The notes under the pieces: generated by a model
Databases searched by the model: none
Told to the model about the DNA's origin: nothing
What the model saw: only the letters and a program-made list of their open reading frames with translations
Shown: positions 7,478-13,599 of the stretch, in pieces
Layout: each line of letters starts with the position of its first letter
How positions within the stretch are numbered: position 1 is the first letter of the stretch
Made by a program: the position numbers and the translations under genes
Origin: JBBQBQ01 sp038317685
Lineage (GTDB): Bacteria; Desulfobacterota; Desulfuromonadia; Desulfuromonadales; DDH964
Reading direction: 5' to 3'
Assembly (NCBI GenBank): GCA_038317685.1
Contig: JBBQBQ010000073.1
Span: 1 to 14,675 of the forward strand
DNA length: 14,675 nt

Positions 7478-8424
7478 TGACTGCCGGCGCCGCCCGGACC
7501 GGACCGACCGCAACGCCTGCTTTGGTCCTGATCCTCAGCGACGGCAAGCCGGGGCACCTCAACCAGTCGCTGGCCTTCGCCAAACTCCTCGGCTACCGCT
7601 GGGAGGTGCGCCCCGTCGTTTTCAAAAACCGGCTGTGCAAGGGACTGGCCTATCTCCTCGATCGCTGCGGCCTGCTGCTCCCCGGCCTGGTCCGCATCGA
7701 GGGGCCTATTCCGGAGGTCTGTGCCGTCGTCTCCACCGGCTCGGAGACCTACTACGCCAACAAGCTTCTGGCGCGGCGACGGGGGGTGCCGGCGGTGGCG
7801 ATCATGCTGCCCCGCGGTTACCGTCTCGATTTCGACCTGATCATTGCCCAGGAACACGACCGCCCGCCCCGGCGCGCCAATCTCCTTTCTTTGCCGGTGA
7901 ACCTGTCCTGCGTCGAACCGCAGGGGCTGGTGGAGCGGGACCGGGAACGCCGCTGCGTGGCCCTGATCGTCGGGGGGCCGAGCCGGCATTTCGAGATGGA
8001 CGTCGATCGGCTCCGGGAGCAGGTGACCCGGCTGTTTCGGCTCTTTCCCGAGGCCGACCTGCTGCTGACCACCTCGAGACGGACCCCGGCCGCCGTCGAA
8101 GCGATGCTGAGCACCTTCCCGTTTCGCCGCAGCATCATCTATTCCCGGGAACCGATCAATCCGATCCCCGATTTTCTGGCGATCAGCGATACTGTCTTTG
8201 TCACCGAGGATTCGACATCGATGATCAGTGAAGCGGTCACTTTCGGTTCCGCCAGCGTCGAAATCCTGCCGCTGCCGGCCACCGCGGCCCGCAACAAGGT
8301 CGGCCGGATGACGGCGGACCTCGCGGCGCGGGGCTGCCTGCATCTTTTCGACGGCAGCCTCGGCGACTGCCGGCGCAAGCTCGATCTGCGCAGTGCCCTG
8401 GAGCAGGTGCGGCCATGCGCGTAG
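7477..8424 (+). CDS. ELM1 (mitochondrial fission ELM1) family protein, probable GT-B-like glycosyltransferase
   Basis: Starting at the ATG that overlaps the Trm112 stop gives 315 aa. The family signature SDGKPGHLNQSLAFAKLLG lies near the N-terminus (about 21-39). STGSETYYANK, LIVGGPSRHF, TTSRRTP and TEDSTSMISEA follow in order, as in the bacterial ELM1 group. The name comes from a plant protein; the bacterial members have a predicted GT-B-like architecture and commonly lie in LPS loci. No substrate can be assigned. Its location after lpxK and before two glycosyltransferases suggests a role in LPS core assembly or its regulation. It ends in TAG, overlapping the next gene by 10 bp. Confidence 0.85.
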   Translation: MTAGAARTGPTATPALVLILSDGKPGHLNQSLAFAKLLGYRWEVRPVVFKNRLCKGLAYLLDRCGLLLPGLVRIEGPIPEVCAVVSTGSETYYANKLLARRRGVPAVAIMLPRGYRLDFDLIIAQEHDRPPRRANLLSLPVNLSCVEPQGLVERDRERRCVALIVGGPSRHFEMDVDRLREQVTRLFRLFPEADLLLTTSRRTPAAVEAMLSTFPFRRSIIYSREPINPIPDFLAISDTVFVTEDSTSMISEAVTFGSASVEILPLPATAARNKVGRMTADLAARGCLHLFDGSLGDCRRKLDLRSALEQVRPCA

Positions 8425-9515
8425 TGCAGCTGCTGCCGGAAGTCAACGAGGGGGGGGTCGAGCGGGGGACCGTCGACCTCAGCCGCGAGCTGGTCCGCCA
8501 GGGGGTGGAGAGCATCATCATCAGCGCCGGCGGAAAACTCGCCGCCGCCATCGAGGCCGATGGCGGGAAGCATCTCTCCTTCGACATCGCCGGCAAGAAC
8601 CCCTTCAGCGCCGCCCCCCGGATCATCGGTCTGCGGCGGCTCCTCGACGGGCTGCAGCCCGACCTCATCCATGCCCGCAGCCGGGTGCCGGCCTGGCTCG
8701 CCTGGTTCGCCAACCGGCCGAACCCGCGGCCCTTCGTGACCACCGTCCACGGTTTCAACAGCGTCAACGCCTACAGCCGGGTCATGACCTACGGCGACCG
8801 GGTGATCTGCGTCAGCGGCGCCATCCGCGACTTCGTCCGCCAGCACTACCGGGTGCCGGAGGAGAAGCTGGTCGTCATCCCCCGGGGGATCGATCTTGCC
8901 GCCTTCGATCCGGAGCGCCTCGACCGGGCTTTCATGGCCGAGTTCGCCGACCGCTACGGGCTGGCCGGGAAGTTCGTGGTCGCCAGCGTCGGCCGCATCA
9001 CCCAGCTCAAGGACTACGAGACCTTCATCGCCGCCCTGGTGGCGGCGCGCCGCAGCCGTCCGGAGCTGGTCGGGCTGATCGTCGGCGGGGTGCGGGAAGA
9101 CAAGCGCGACTACTTCGCCCGGCTGAAGCGCCTGGTGGCGGCCGCCGGGGCGACGGGCTACATCCACTTCACCGGCAGCCAGCGGCGGGTGGCGGAGATC
9201 TACGCCCTCAGCGACGTGGTCGTCTGCGGCTCGAATAAACCGGAGTCCTTCGGCCGCGCCGCCGCCGAGGCGCTGGCGATGAACGTCCCGGTGGTGGCCA
9301 GCGCCCACGGCGGCATCCTCGACATCGTCCGGCCCGGCGAAACCGGAGCCCTGTTTCCGCCGGGGGACCAGGAGGCCCTGACCGCGGCGCTCCTCGCCCT
9401 TGACCGCTCCCGCCTGAAGCCGCTGCGACCCTTCGTCGCGGAGCACTTCACCCTGGAGAAGATGGCCGCCGCAACCCTCGCCGAATACCGGCAGCTTTGC
9501 GGAGGGAAGCCGTGA
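8415..9515 (+). CDS. Glycosyltransferase family 4 (GT4), probable LPS core/O-chain transferase
   Basis: This 366-aa GT-B protein has an N-terminal Rossmann half starting MRVVQLLPEVNEGGVERGT, which includes the GGVERG loop common in GT4 enzymes. The C-terminal nucleotide-sugar-binding half contains VASVGRITQLKDYETFIAA. The retaining GT4 E-x7-E motif is Glu277 and Glu285 in PESFGRAAAEAL. It lacks a membrane anchor and should act on the cytoplasmic face of the inner membrane. Donor and acceptor cannot be read from sequence; operon context points to LPS core or O-chain. The gene overlaps ELM1 by 10 bp and the next GTG start by 4 bp. Confidence 0.92.
   Translation: MRVVQLLPEVNEGGVERGTVDLSRELVRQGVESIIISAGGKLAAAIEADGGKHLSFDIAGKNPFSAAPRIIGLRRLLDGLQPDLIHARSRVPAWLAWFANRPNPRPFVTTVHGFNSVNAYSRVMTYGDRVICVSGAIRDFVRQHYRVPEEKLVVIPRGIDLAAFDPERLDRAFMAEFADRYGLAGKFVVASVGRITQLKDYETFIAALVAARRSRPELVGLIVGGVREDKRDYFARLKRLVAAAGATGYIHFTGSQRRVAEIYALSDVVVCGSNKPESFGRAAAEALAMNVPVVASAHGGILDIVRPGETGALFPPGDQEALTAALLALDRSRLKPLRPFVAEHFTLEKMAAATLAEYRQLCGGKP
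9501..9506 (+). promoter_or_regulatory. Ribosome-binding site fixing the GTG start at 9512
   Basis: GGAGGG stands 5 nt before the GTG at 9512. This GTG forms a GTGA overlap with the upstream stop and is preferred over the in-frame TTG at 9497, which has no such site. Confidence 0.65.
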
Positions 9516-10597
9516 AGGCGCTGAAGGTCGTCCACGTCGCCAACCGGGCCGAGAAGCATCTCGGCAAGAAGTTCTACAGCTTCCCCTTCAAGGTCAACAA
9601 CGGTCTGATTCGCAATGGCCACAACGTTTACTGGTTCAGCGACCGCGACGTGGCCCGGACCTCATCACTCATCCCCTCGGGGAAGCTCGGCCGCAGAGCC
9701 TGCAACCGCAAGCTGATCGAGCTCTGCGACCAGTTCCGCCCCGACGTCCTGCTCCTCGGCCACGCCGACCTGATCGGCAGCGACACCCTGCTGACGATCC
9801 GGGGCCGGAACCCGGGGTTGCGGATCGCCCAGTACAACATCGACGGCCTTTACGCCAAGGGCAACGTCGCCAAGATCCTCGGCAAGCAGGACGCCGTCGA
9901 TGCCACCTACATCACCACCGCCGGCGAAGCACTGCGGGCCATCGCGGCCCCGAAAGCCCCGGCCCGCTTCATCCCCAACCCGGTCGACGCCGGCATCGAT
10001 AGCCACCGCAACTGGGATCGCAGCGACTTCGCCTACGACCTCTTCTTCATCGGCGCCCAGTCCGACTGGATCGATCCCCTCAGCCTGCGGGCCGAGGCCT
10101 TCCGCCATCTGCCCCAGGGGCTCGGGACGGCAAGGATCTTCCTCTCCAGCAACCTCTGGGGGAGCGCCCTATTGGATGCGGTCGGCGACTCGAAGCTGGG
10201 GCTCTGCTTCAACCAGCGCCCCCCCGGCGAAGTCCCCGGCAACGGCGGCCATCTCTACCTCTGTTCCTCCGACCGCATCAGCACCTGCATGGGGAACGGC
10301 ATGCTGACCTTCGTCGATGCCTGCTTCGGCCTTTCGGAACTCTACGGCGCCGATACCCTGGTGGAGGTGGCGGGGTGGGAGGAATTCGTCACCAGGGTCG
10401 ACCATTTTCTCCGCCACGATGCCGAACGCCGGGCCGTCGCGCAGCGCGGCTGGGACCTCTCCCACCGGGAATTCAACGAGGTCCTGGTGACCCGCTACAT
10501 CCTGGAGACCCTCCTCGGGGAACCTCTGTCGCACCCCTACCGCTGGCCCACGCTGACCTATTCAACCCCGGCCGACCGCAACGGAGCCTTGCCATGA
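9512..10597 (+). CDS. CgeB-like glycosyltransferase (GT-B fold)
   Basis: With the GTG at 9512 the protein is 361 aa. The C-terminal half (about residues 229-265) contains LCFNQRPPGE, followed by the LYLCSSDRISTCMGNGML segment and then FVDACFGLSELYG. This is the pattern of the CgeB/Glyco_trans_1_2 group, in which a region equivalent to an E-x7-E site is followed by small hydrophobic residues and a D-x-F segment. NPVD and FFIGAQSDWIDP lie mid-protein. It probably adds a sugar during LPS core or O-chain assembly, next to the GT4 enzyme and upstream of the aminosugar genes. It could be the transferase that uses the aminosugar made by the following three genes, but that is a guess from proximity. 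The stop overlaps the next ATG. Confidence 0.75.
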   Translation: MKALKVVHVANRAEKHLGKKFYSFPFKVNNGLIRNGHNVYWFSDRDVARTSSLIPSGKLGRRACNRKLIELCDQFRPDVLLLGHADLIGSDTLLTIRGRNPGLRIAQYNIDGLYAKGNVAKILGKQDAVDATYITTAGEALRAIAAPKAPARFIPNPVDAGIDSHRNWDRSDFAYDLFFIGAQSDWIDPLSLRAEAFRHLPQGLGTARIFLSSNLWGSALLDAVGDSKLGLCFNQRPPGEVPGNGGHLYLCSSDRISTCMGNGMLTFVDACFGLSELYGADTLVEVAGWEEFVTRVDHFLRHDAERRAVAQRGWDLSHREFNEVLVTRYILETLLGEPLSHPYRWPTLTYSTPADRNGALP

Positions 10598-11100
10598 GCC
10601 CTTTCATCCATCCCCAGGCTTTGGTCGAGAGCCCGCACCTCGGCGCCGGCACCCGGGTCTGGGCCTTCGCCCACATCCTCCCCGGCGCCCGCATCGGGTC
10701 CGACTGCAACATCTGCGACCACGTCTTCATCGAAAACGACGTCATCATCGGCGACCGGGTCACCATCAAGTGCGGGGTGCAGATCTGGGACCTGCTGCGA
10801 ATCGAGGATGACGTCTTCATCGGTCCCAACGCCACCTTCACCAACGATCTTTATCCGCGCAGCAAGCTCAACTATCCGGGGAAATTTGCTTCCACCACCG
10901 TCCGCCGCGGCGCCACCATCGGGGCCAATGCGACCATCCTCCCCGGCCTCACCATCGGGGAAGAGGCGATGGTCGGCGCCGGGGCCGTCGTCACCAAAGA
11001 CGTCCCGCCGCGCGCCATCGTGGTCGGCAACCCGGCCCGCATCAAGGGTTATGTCGGCGACCCGCCGGTCGCCAGGGAGGAACTCCGTGAGTCTCCATGA
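10594..11100 (+). CDS. Hexapeptide-repeat acyltransferase, probable dTDP-3-amino-3,6-dideoxyhexose N-acetyltransferase (FdtC/QdtC-like)
   Basis: The ATG at 10594, in an ATGA overlap, gives 168 aa. Hexapeptide repeats of the left-handed beta-helix type run almost the whole length (ARIGSDCNI, VIIGDRVTI, VFIGPNATF, ATIGANATI, LTIGEEAMVG). It ends in the usual VVGNPARIKGYV tail. This resembles the N-terminal acyltransferase domain of WxcM and the stand-alone FdtC/QdtC enzymes, which N-acetylate a 3-amino sugar on dTDP. The immediately following ketoisomerase and aminotransferase support that reading. The acyl group is not certain: acetyl is most likely. The end overlaps the ketoisomerase start by 14 bp. 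Confidence 0.85.
   Translation: MSPFIHPQALVESPHLGAGTRVWAFAHILPGARIGSDCNICDHVFIENDVIIGDRVTIKCGVQIWDLLRIEDDVFIGPNATFTNDLYPRSKLNYPGKFASTTVRRGATIGANATILPGLTIGEEAMVGAGAVVTKDVPPRAIVVGNPARIKGYVGDPPVAREELRESP
11075..11080 (+). promoter_or_regulatory. Ribosome-binding site fixing the GTG start at 11087
   Basis: GGGAGG lies 6 nt upstream of the GTG at 11087. The nearby ATG at 11097 is in another frame, so GTG is the only sensible start for the ketoisomerase. Confidence 0.65.
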
Positions 11101-11500
11101 CTGCCGCATCATCGAGCTGCCGAAGATCTCCGACGCCCGGGGCAACCTGACCTTCGTCGAGACCGGCCGCCACGTCCCTTTCGAGTTCCGCCGCGTCTAC
11201 TACCTCTATGATGTCCCCGGCGGCGCGGAGCGGGGCGGCCACGCCCACAAGGAGCTCCACCAGCTGATCGTCGCCATGTCCGGCTCCTTCGACGTGGTCC
11301 TCGACGACGGCCGCGAACGGCGCCGCTTTCACCTCAACCGCTCCTACTACGGCCTTTACGTCTGCCCGATGATCTGGCGGGAACTCGACAATTTCTCCTC
11401 CGGCTCGGTGACCATGGTCCTCGCCTCCAACCTCTACGACGAGGACGACTACTACCGCGATTACGACCAGTTCACCCGCACCCTGGATGCCCCGGCATGA
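11087..11500 (+). CDS. dTDP-4-keto-6-deoxyhexose 3,4-ketoisomerase (FdtA/QdtA family cupin)
   Basis: This 137-aa cupin moves the keto group of dTDP-4-keto-6-deoxyglucose from C4 to C3, giving the substrate for the downstream aminotransferase. Family hallmarks are DARGNLTFVE (16-25), RRVYYLYDVPGG, RGGHAHKELHQLI (catalytic His52 and His54), the SGSFDVVLDDG segment and PMIWRELDNFSSGS (94-107). The single-domain length matches FdtA and QdtA (about 135-140 aa) rather than the fused WxcM. FdtA and QdtA differ in product stereochemistry at C4 (galacto vs gluco); here Arg18 and Arg98 occupy the positions I recall as discriminating, and they give a mixed picture. It starts at GTG and overlaps the aminotransferase start by 4 bp. 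Confidence 0.9.
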   Translation: MSLHDCRIIELPKISDARGNLTFVETGRHVPFEFRRVYYLYDVPGGAERGGHAHKELHQLIVAMSGSFDVVLDDGRERRRFHLNRSYYGLYVCPMIWRELDNFSSGSVTMVLASNLYDEDDYYRDYDQFTRTLDAPA

Positions 11501-12591
11501 GCGTCCCCTTCCTTGATCTGCAAAGCCCCCACCGGGAACTGCGGGCCGCGCTGGAGGCCGCCACCCGGCGCGTCCTCGACTCCGGCTGGTTCATCCTCGG
11601 CCCCGAGCTGGAAGCCTTCGAGGCGGAGTTCGCCCGCTACTGCGGCACCCGCTACGCCATCGGCGTCGGCAACGGCCTCGATGCCCTCCATCTGATCCTG
11701 CGCGGCTACGGCATCGGTCCCGGCGACGAAGTCATCGTCCCGGCCCACACCTTCATCGCCACCTGGCTCGCCGTCACCCACGCCGGCGCGACCCCGGTGC
11801 CGGTGGAGGTCGATCCGGCGACCTGCAACCTCGACCCGGCCCGCATCGAGCGTGCCGTCACCCCCCGCACCCGGGCGATCCTGCCGGTCCACCTCTACGG
11901 CCTGCCGGCGGCGATGACGGAGATTCGGGAGATCGCCGACCGCCACGGCCTCAAGCTCATCGAGGACGCCGCCCAGGCCCACGGCGCCCGCGACCACGGC
12001 CGGCCGGCCGGCAGCCTCGGCGACGCCGCGGCCTTCAGCTTCTACCCCGGCAAGAACCTCGGGGCGCTCGGCGACGGCGGGGCGGTCACGACCAACGACC
12101 CGGCCCTTGCCGAACAGGTGCGGATGCTGCGCAACTACGGATCAAAACAGAAGTACGTCCACCAACTCCCCGGCGTCAACTCCCGTCTCGACGAGCTGCA
12201 GGCGGCCTACCTGCGGGTCAAGCTGCGGGTCCTCGACGCCTGGAACGCCCGCCGCGCTGCCGTTGCCGCCCGCTACGCCGAAGGGCTGGTCGGCACCGGC
12301 TTGACCCTCCCCGTGGTGCCGGCGGGGATGGTGCCCTCCTGGCACATCTACGTGGCCCGTTCGCCGTCGCGCGACGCCCTCCAGGCCCGCCTCGCCGCCG
12401 CCGGTATCGGCACCCTGATTCACTATCCTCAGCCCCCTTACCGCCAACCGGCCTACGCCGGAATGGGGATCGACCCGGCCGCCTTCCCGGTCAGCGAACG
12501 GCTGGCCGCGGAGGTTCTCAGTCTGCCGATGGGGCCGCATCTGCGGGACGACCAGGTGGCGGAGGTGATCGCGGCGGTGCGGGGGAGTTGA
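11497..12591 (+). CDS. DegT/DnrJ/EryC1 family PLP aminotransferase (FdtB/QdtB-like)
   Basis: This 364-aa aminotransferase has fold type I features: PFLDLQ near the start, VGNGLDALHL, DEVIVPAHTFIAT, the PVHLYGLPA loop, IEDAAQAHGA, and SFYPGKNLGALGDGGAV with the PLP-binding Lys186. YVHQLPGVNSRLDELQAA is typical of the sugar aminotransferase subgroup. GKNLGALGDGGAV in particular fits the FdtB/QdtB/WecE side of the family. It is expected to aminate C3 of the dTDP-3-keto-6-deoxysugar made by the preceding ketoisomerase, using glutamate. It is the last gene of the operon, and a terminator follows 125 bp downstream. Confidence 0.93.
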   Translation: MSVPFLDLQSPHRELRAALEAATRRVLDSGWFILGPELEAFEAEFARYCGTRYAIGVGNGLDALHLILRGYGIGPGDEVIVPAHTFIATWLAVTHAGATPVPVEVDPATCNLDPARIERAVTPRTRAILPVHLYGLPAAMTEIREIADRHGLKLIEDAAQAHGARDHGRPAGSLGDAAAFSFYPGKNLGALGDGGAVTTNDPALAEQVRMLRNYGSKQKYVHQLPGVNSRLDELQAAYLRVKLRVLDAWNARRAAVAARYAEGLVGTGLTLPVVPAGMVPSWHIYVARSPSRDALQARLAAAGIGTLIHYPQPPYRQPAYAGMGIDPAAFPVSERLAAEVLSLPMGPHLRDDQVAEVIAAVRGS

Positions 12592-12621
12592 GGTCGACTT
12601 GCCAAGGATTCCCGAAGGTTA

Positions 12622-12650
12622 TTGACGGGGGGGAAGGGAAGGGGTAAAAG
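12622..12650 (+). promoter_or_regulatory. Putative sigma-70 promoter after the LPS operon
   Basis: TTGACG at 12622-12627 is followed at exactly 17 nt by TAAAAG at 12645-12650, matching 5/6 and 4/6 of the consensus. It is 31 bp past the end of the aminotransferase gene. A start near 12657 would give a transcript of about 100 nt ending at the terminator at 12757. The spacer is G-rich and part of a G-quadruplex motif, which is unusual for a promoter, so chance occurrence remains possible. Confidence 0.4.
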
Positions 12651-12655
12651 GGGGG
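12627..12655 (+). other. Canonical G-quadruplex motif on the plus strand
   Basis: Four G runs of 7, 3, 4 and 6 bases are separated by loops AA, AA and TAAAA. This satisfies the usual pattern of four runs of at least three G with loops of 1-7. It occupies the spacer and -10 element of the putative promoter. If instead the operon mRNA extends through it, it would form an RNA quadruplex in the 3' untranslated region. Confidence 0.6.
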
Positions 12656-12683
12656 AACGCATTTTCCGGCAAGGAGCAGGGAG

Positions 12684-12728
12684 ATGACCGGAACCGACCG
12701 TCGAGAGATGATAAACAGCCGCCCGTAA
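12684..12728 (+). CDS. Possible 14-codon leader/small peptide
   Basis: An ATG at 12684 follows AAGGAG (12671-12676) at 7 nt and opens MTGTDRREMINSRP, ending in TAA at 12726-12728. The ribosome-binding site lies in an 18-nt loop closed by TTCCGG (12664-12669) and CCGGAA (12688-12693). Codons 12-14 cover the 5' arm of the intrinsic terminator, and the stop codon falls between its outer and inner stems. It shows no run of a regulatory amino acid. The layout is like a leader ORF, but no gene follows closely enough to be its obvious target. A chance ORF of this size is possible. Confidence 0.3.
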   Translation: MTGTDRREMINSRP

Positions 12729-12757
12729 CCGGACTTAGAGCCGGGGGGCGGCTTTTT
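12717..12757 (+). terminator. Rho-independent terminator
   Basis: AGCCGCCC (12717-12724) pairs with GGGCGGCT (12746-12753). Inside it, CCGG (12729-12732) pairs with CCGG (12741-12744) around an 8-nt loop, and T12753 starts a five-T run to 12757. This two-tier hairpin should end transcription of the LPS operon and of any RNA started at the upstream putative promoter. Confidence 0.85.
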
Positions 12758-12885
12758 GTTTGGAAGAATTATGAGTTTATTTTTGAGGGCAAAAATCGAC
12801 CCATAGGCCAGATATCGGGGTTAATTTGACGTCTTTACGATTTGAAATCGGGTAGTTGGCTTGGTCCGACCCCGCCACCCCGCCC
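12758..12885. other. Intergenic stretch without a recognisable gene
   Basis: Between the terminator and the attC-like site the sequence becomes AT-richer, with no ORF worth reporting. A TTGACG at 12826-12831 has no acceptable -10 at normal spacing. No tRNA or transposon end is recognisable. This is the transition from conserved LPS operon to accessory DNA. Confidence 0.5.
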
Positions 12886-12938
12886 CGTGTTAGACGCCGC
12901 CCCAAAAGACGGGCGGGTCAACTCCGCCCCCGTTAGGT
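12886..12938 (+). repeat. attC-like recombination site, left end incomplete
   Basis: The right side ends in GTTAGGT (12932-12938), which fits the integron core site GTTRRRY. Inward, GTCAAC (12917-12922) pairs with GTT-GAC on the left (12889-12895), leaving A12892 extrahelical. G12896 is a second extrahelical base, and CCGCCC (12897-12902) pairs with GGGCGG (12911-12916). Extrahelical bases on one arm are a hallmark of attC. The right arm (12915-12938) matches that of the site at 14154-14177 in 17 of 24 positions. No RYYYAAC inverse core is seen on the left, so the site may be truncated or degenerate. Confidence 0.45.
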
Positions 12939-12943
12939 GAAAA
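12932..12943 (+). repeat. 12-bp inverted repeat, left copy, flanking hicAB
   Basis: GTTAGGTGAAAA here is the exact reverse complement of TTTTCACCTAAC at 13600-13611, so hicAB sits between perfect inverted repeats. The outer 7 bp fit the integron core consensus. Confidence 0.75.
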
Positions 12944-12950
12944 TACCCCC

Positions 12951-12979
12951 TAGACGATAGATCAATTCTGATATATCAT
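12951..12979 (+). promoter_or_regulatory. Putative hicAB promoter with overlapping palindromic operator
   Basis: TAGACG (12951-12956) and TATCAT (12974-12979) are separated by 17 nt, matching 4/6 and 5/6 of the sigma-70 consensus. The perfect palindrome TGATATATCA (12969-12978) covers the -10 element. HicB proteins with a DNA-binding C-terminus repress their own promoter, so this palindrome is the natural operator candidate. The -10 lies 7 nt before the hicA ATG, so the message would be nearly leaderless, consistent with the absence of a Shine-Dalgarno sequence. Confidence 0.45.
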
Positions 12980-12985
12980 ATTGCC

Positions 12986-13170
12986 ATGACTGGAGCCGAA
13001 ATCATTGCCAGATTGAAAGAAGCCGGATGGATGCTTGACCGCATCCACGGCAGTCATCACATCATGGTCAAAGATGGCAAGGCAGTGCCGGTTCCGGTCC
13101 GCGGCAAGCGCGATATTGGTGCTGGATGCTTGCCGCCATTCAACGCCAAAGCGGCGTCAAACTGAAGTAG
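12986..13170 (+). pseudogene. hicA: HicA family mRNA interferase toxin, frameshifted near the C-terminus
   Basis: The frame from ATG 12986 encodes MTGAEIIARLKEAGWMLDRI followed by HGSHHIMVKDG and VPVPVRGKRDIGAG, a typical HicA with the dsRBD-like fold and catalytic His in GSHH (about residue 24). After GGA at 13124-13126 the frame changes. As read it runs into an atypical tail and stops at TGA 13163-13165 (59 aa). Supplying one base in the codon at 13127-13128 restores LAAIQRQSGVKLK and a TAG at 13168-13170 (61 aa), the normal HicA ending. A one-base deletion, or a sequencing error, is therefore the simplest reading. The toxin may be inactive. It lies 9 bp upstream of hicB and has no clear ribosome-binding site. 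Confidence 0.85.
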
Positions 13171-13179
13171 GAGACGGTT

Positions 13180-13596
13180 ATGGACATCAAATACCCCGCG
13201 ACCACTAAAGCACAGAAGCCTTCAGGGTTTCTGGTCAGCTTCGTAGACCTGGAAGATACCTTCACCGAAGGAGCCACCAAAGAAGAAGCCCTGTTCAACG
13301 CTTCCGAAGTATTGTCGGCAATGCTGTCGTGGCGGTTGGATAACGATATGCCCCTTCCCGAGCCAACGCAAGACGTCAAAGATGCCATCTATATTTCGCC
13401 AGATGCACGTACGCAGGCTGCGCTTCTCGTGCGCCGCGCCCGCGGGGATCGTTCGCTTGCCGAGGTCGCCCGTGTATTGGAAACCTCATGGCCGGCGGCA
13501 AAAAGGCTTGAAGATCCCCACCACTGGCCCAGCCTCAAACAGTTGGAAAAAGCAGCGGCAGCTCTTGGGCGGCGGCTTGTTCTCACCTTCGATTAA
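13180..13596 (+). CDS. hicB: HicB family antitoxin with C-terminal DNA-binding domain
   Basis: This 138-aa protein has an N-terminal HicB domain (about 1-65), including GFLVSFVDLEDTFTEGATKE and EALFNASEVLSAML. The partial RNase H-like fold of this domain masks the HicA toxin. After a linker with PLPEPT, residues about 75-138 form a helix-turn-helix segment (RSLAEVARVLETSWPAAKRL ... LKQLEKAAAALGRRL), expected to bind the hicAB operator. AGGAG at 13169-13173 stands 6 nt before the ATG and overlaps the restored hicA stop. Its GC content is lower than the LPS genes, consistent with acquisition. With hicA broken it may persist as an orphan regulator. Confidence 0.92.
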   Translation: MDIKYPATTKAQKPSGFLVSFVDLEDTFTEGATKEEALFNASEVLSAMLSWRLDNDMPLPEPTQDVKDAIYISPDARTQAALLVRRARGDRSLAEVARVLETSWPAAKRLEDPHHWPSLKQLEKAAAALGRRLVLTFD

Positions 13597-13599
13597 ACC

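Noticed and set aside
10375..10593. Upstream extension of the hexapeptide acyltransferase by 73 codons
   Set aside because: It overlaps the CgeB-like gene and its translation is proline/arginine-rich nonsense. The ATG at 10594 forms a standard ATGA junction.
12826..12854. Second promoter at TTGACG 12826
   Set aside because: The sequence 17 nt downstream (CGGGTA) is not a usable -10 element.
13120..13135. Programmed ribosomal frameshift in hicA
   Set aside because: There is no slippery heptamer or stimulatory structure at the shift point. A simple one-base deletion or sequencing error explains it.
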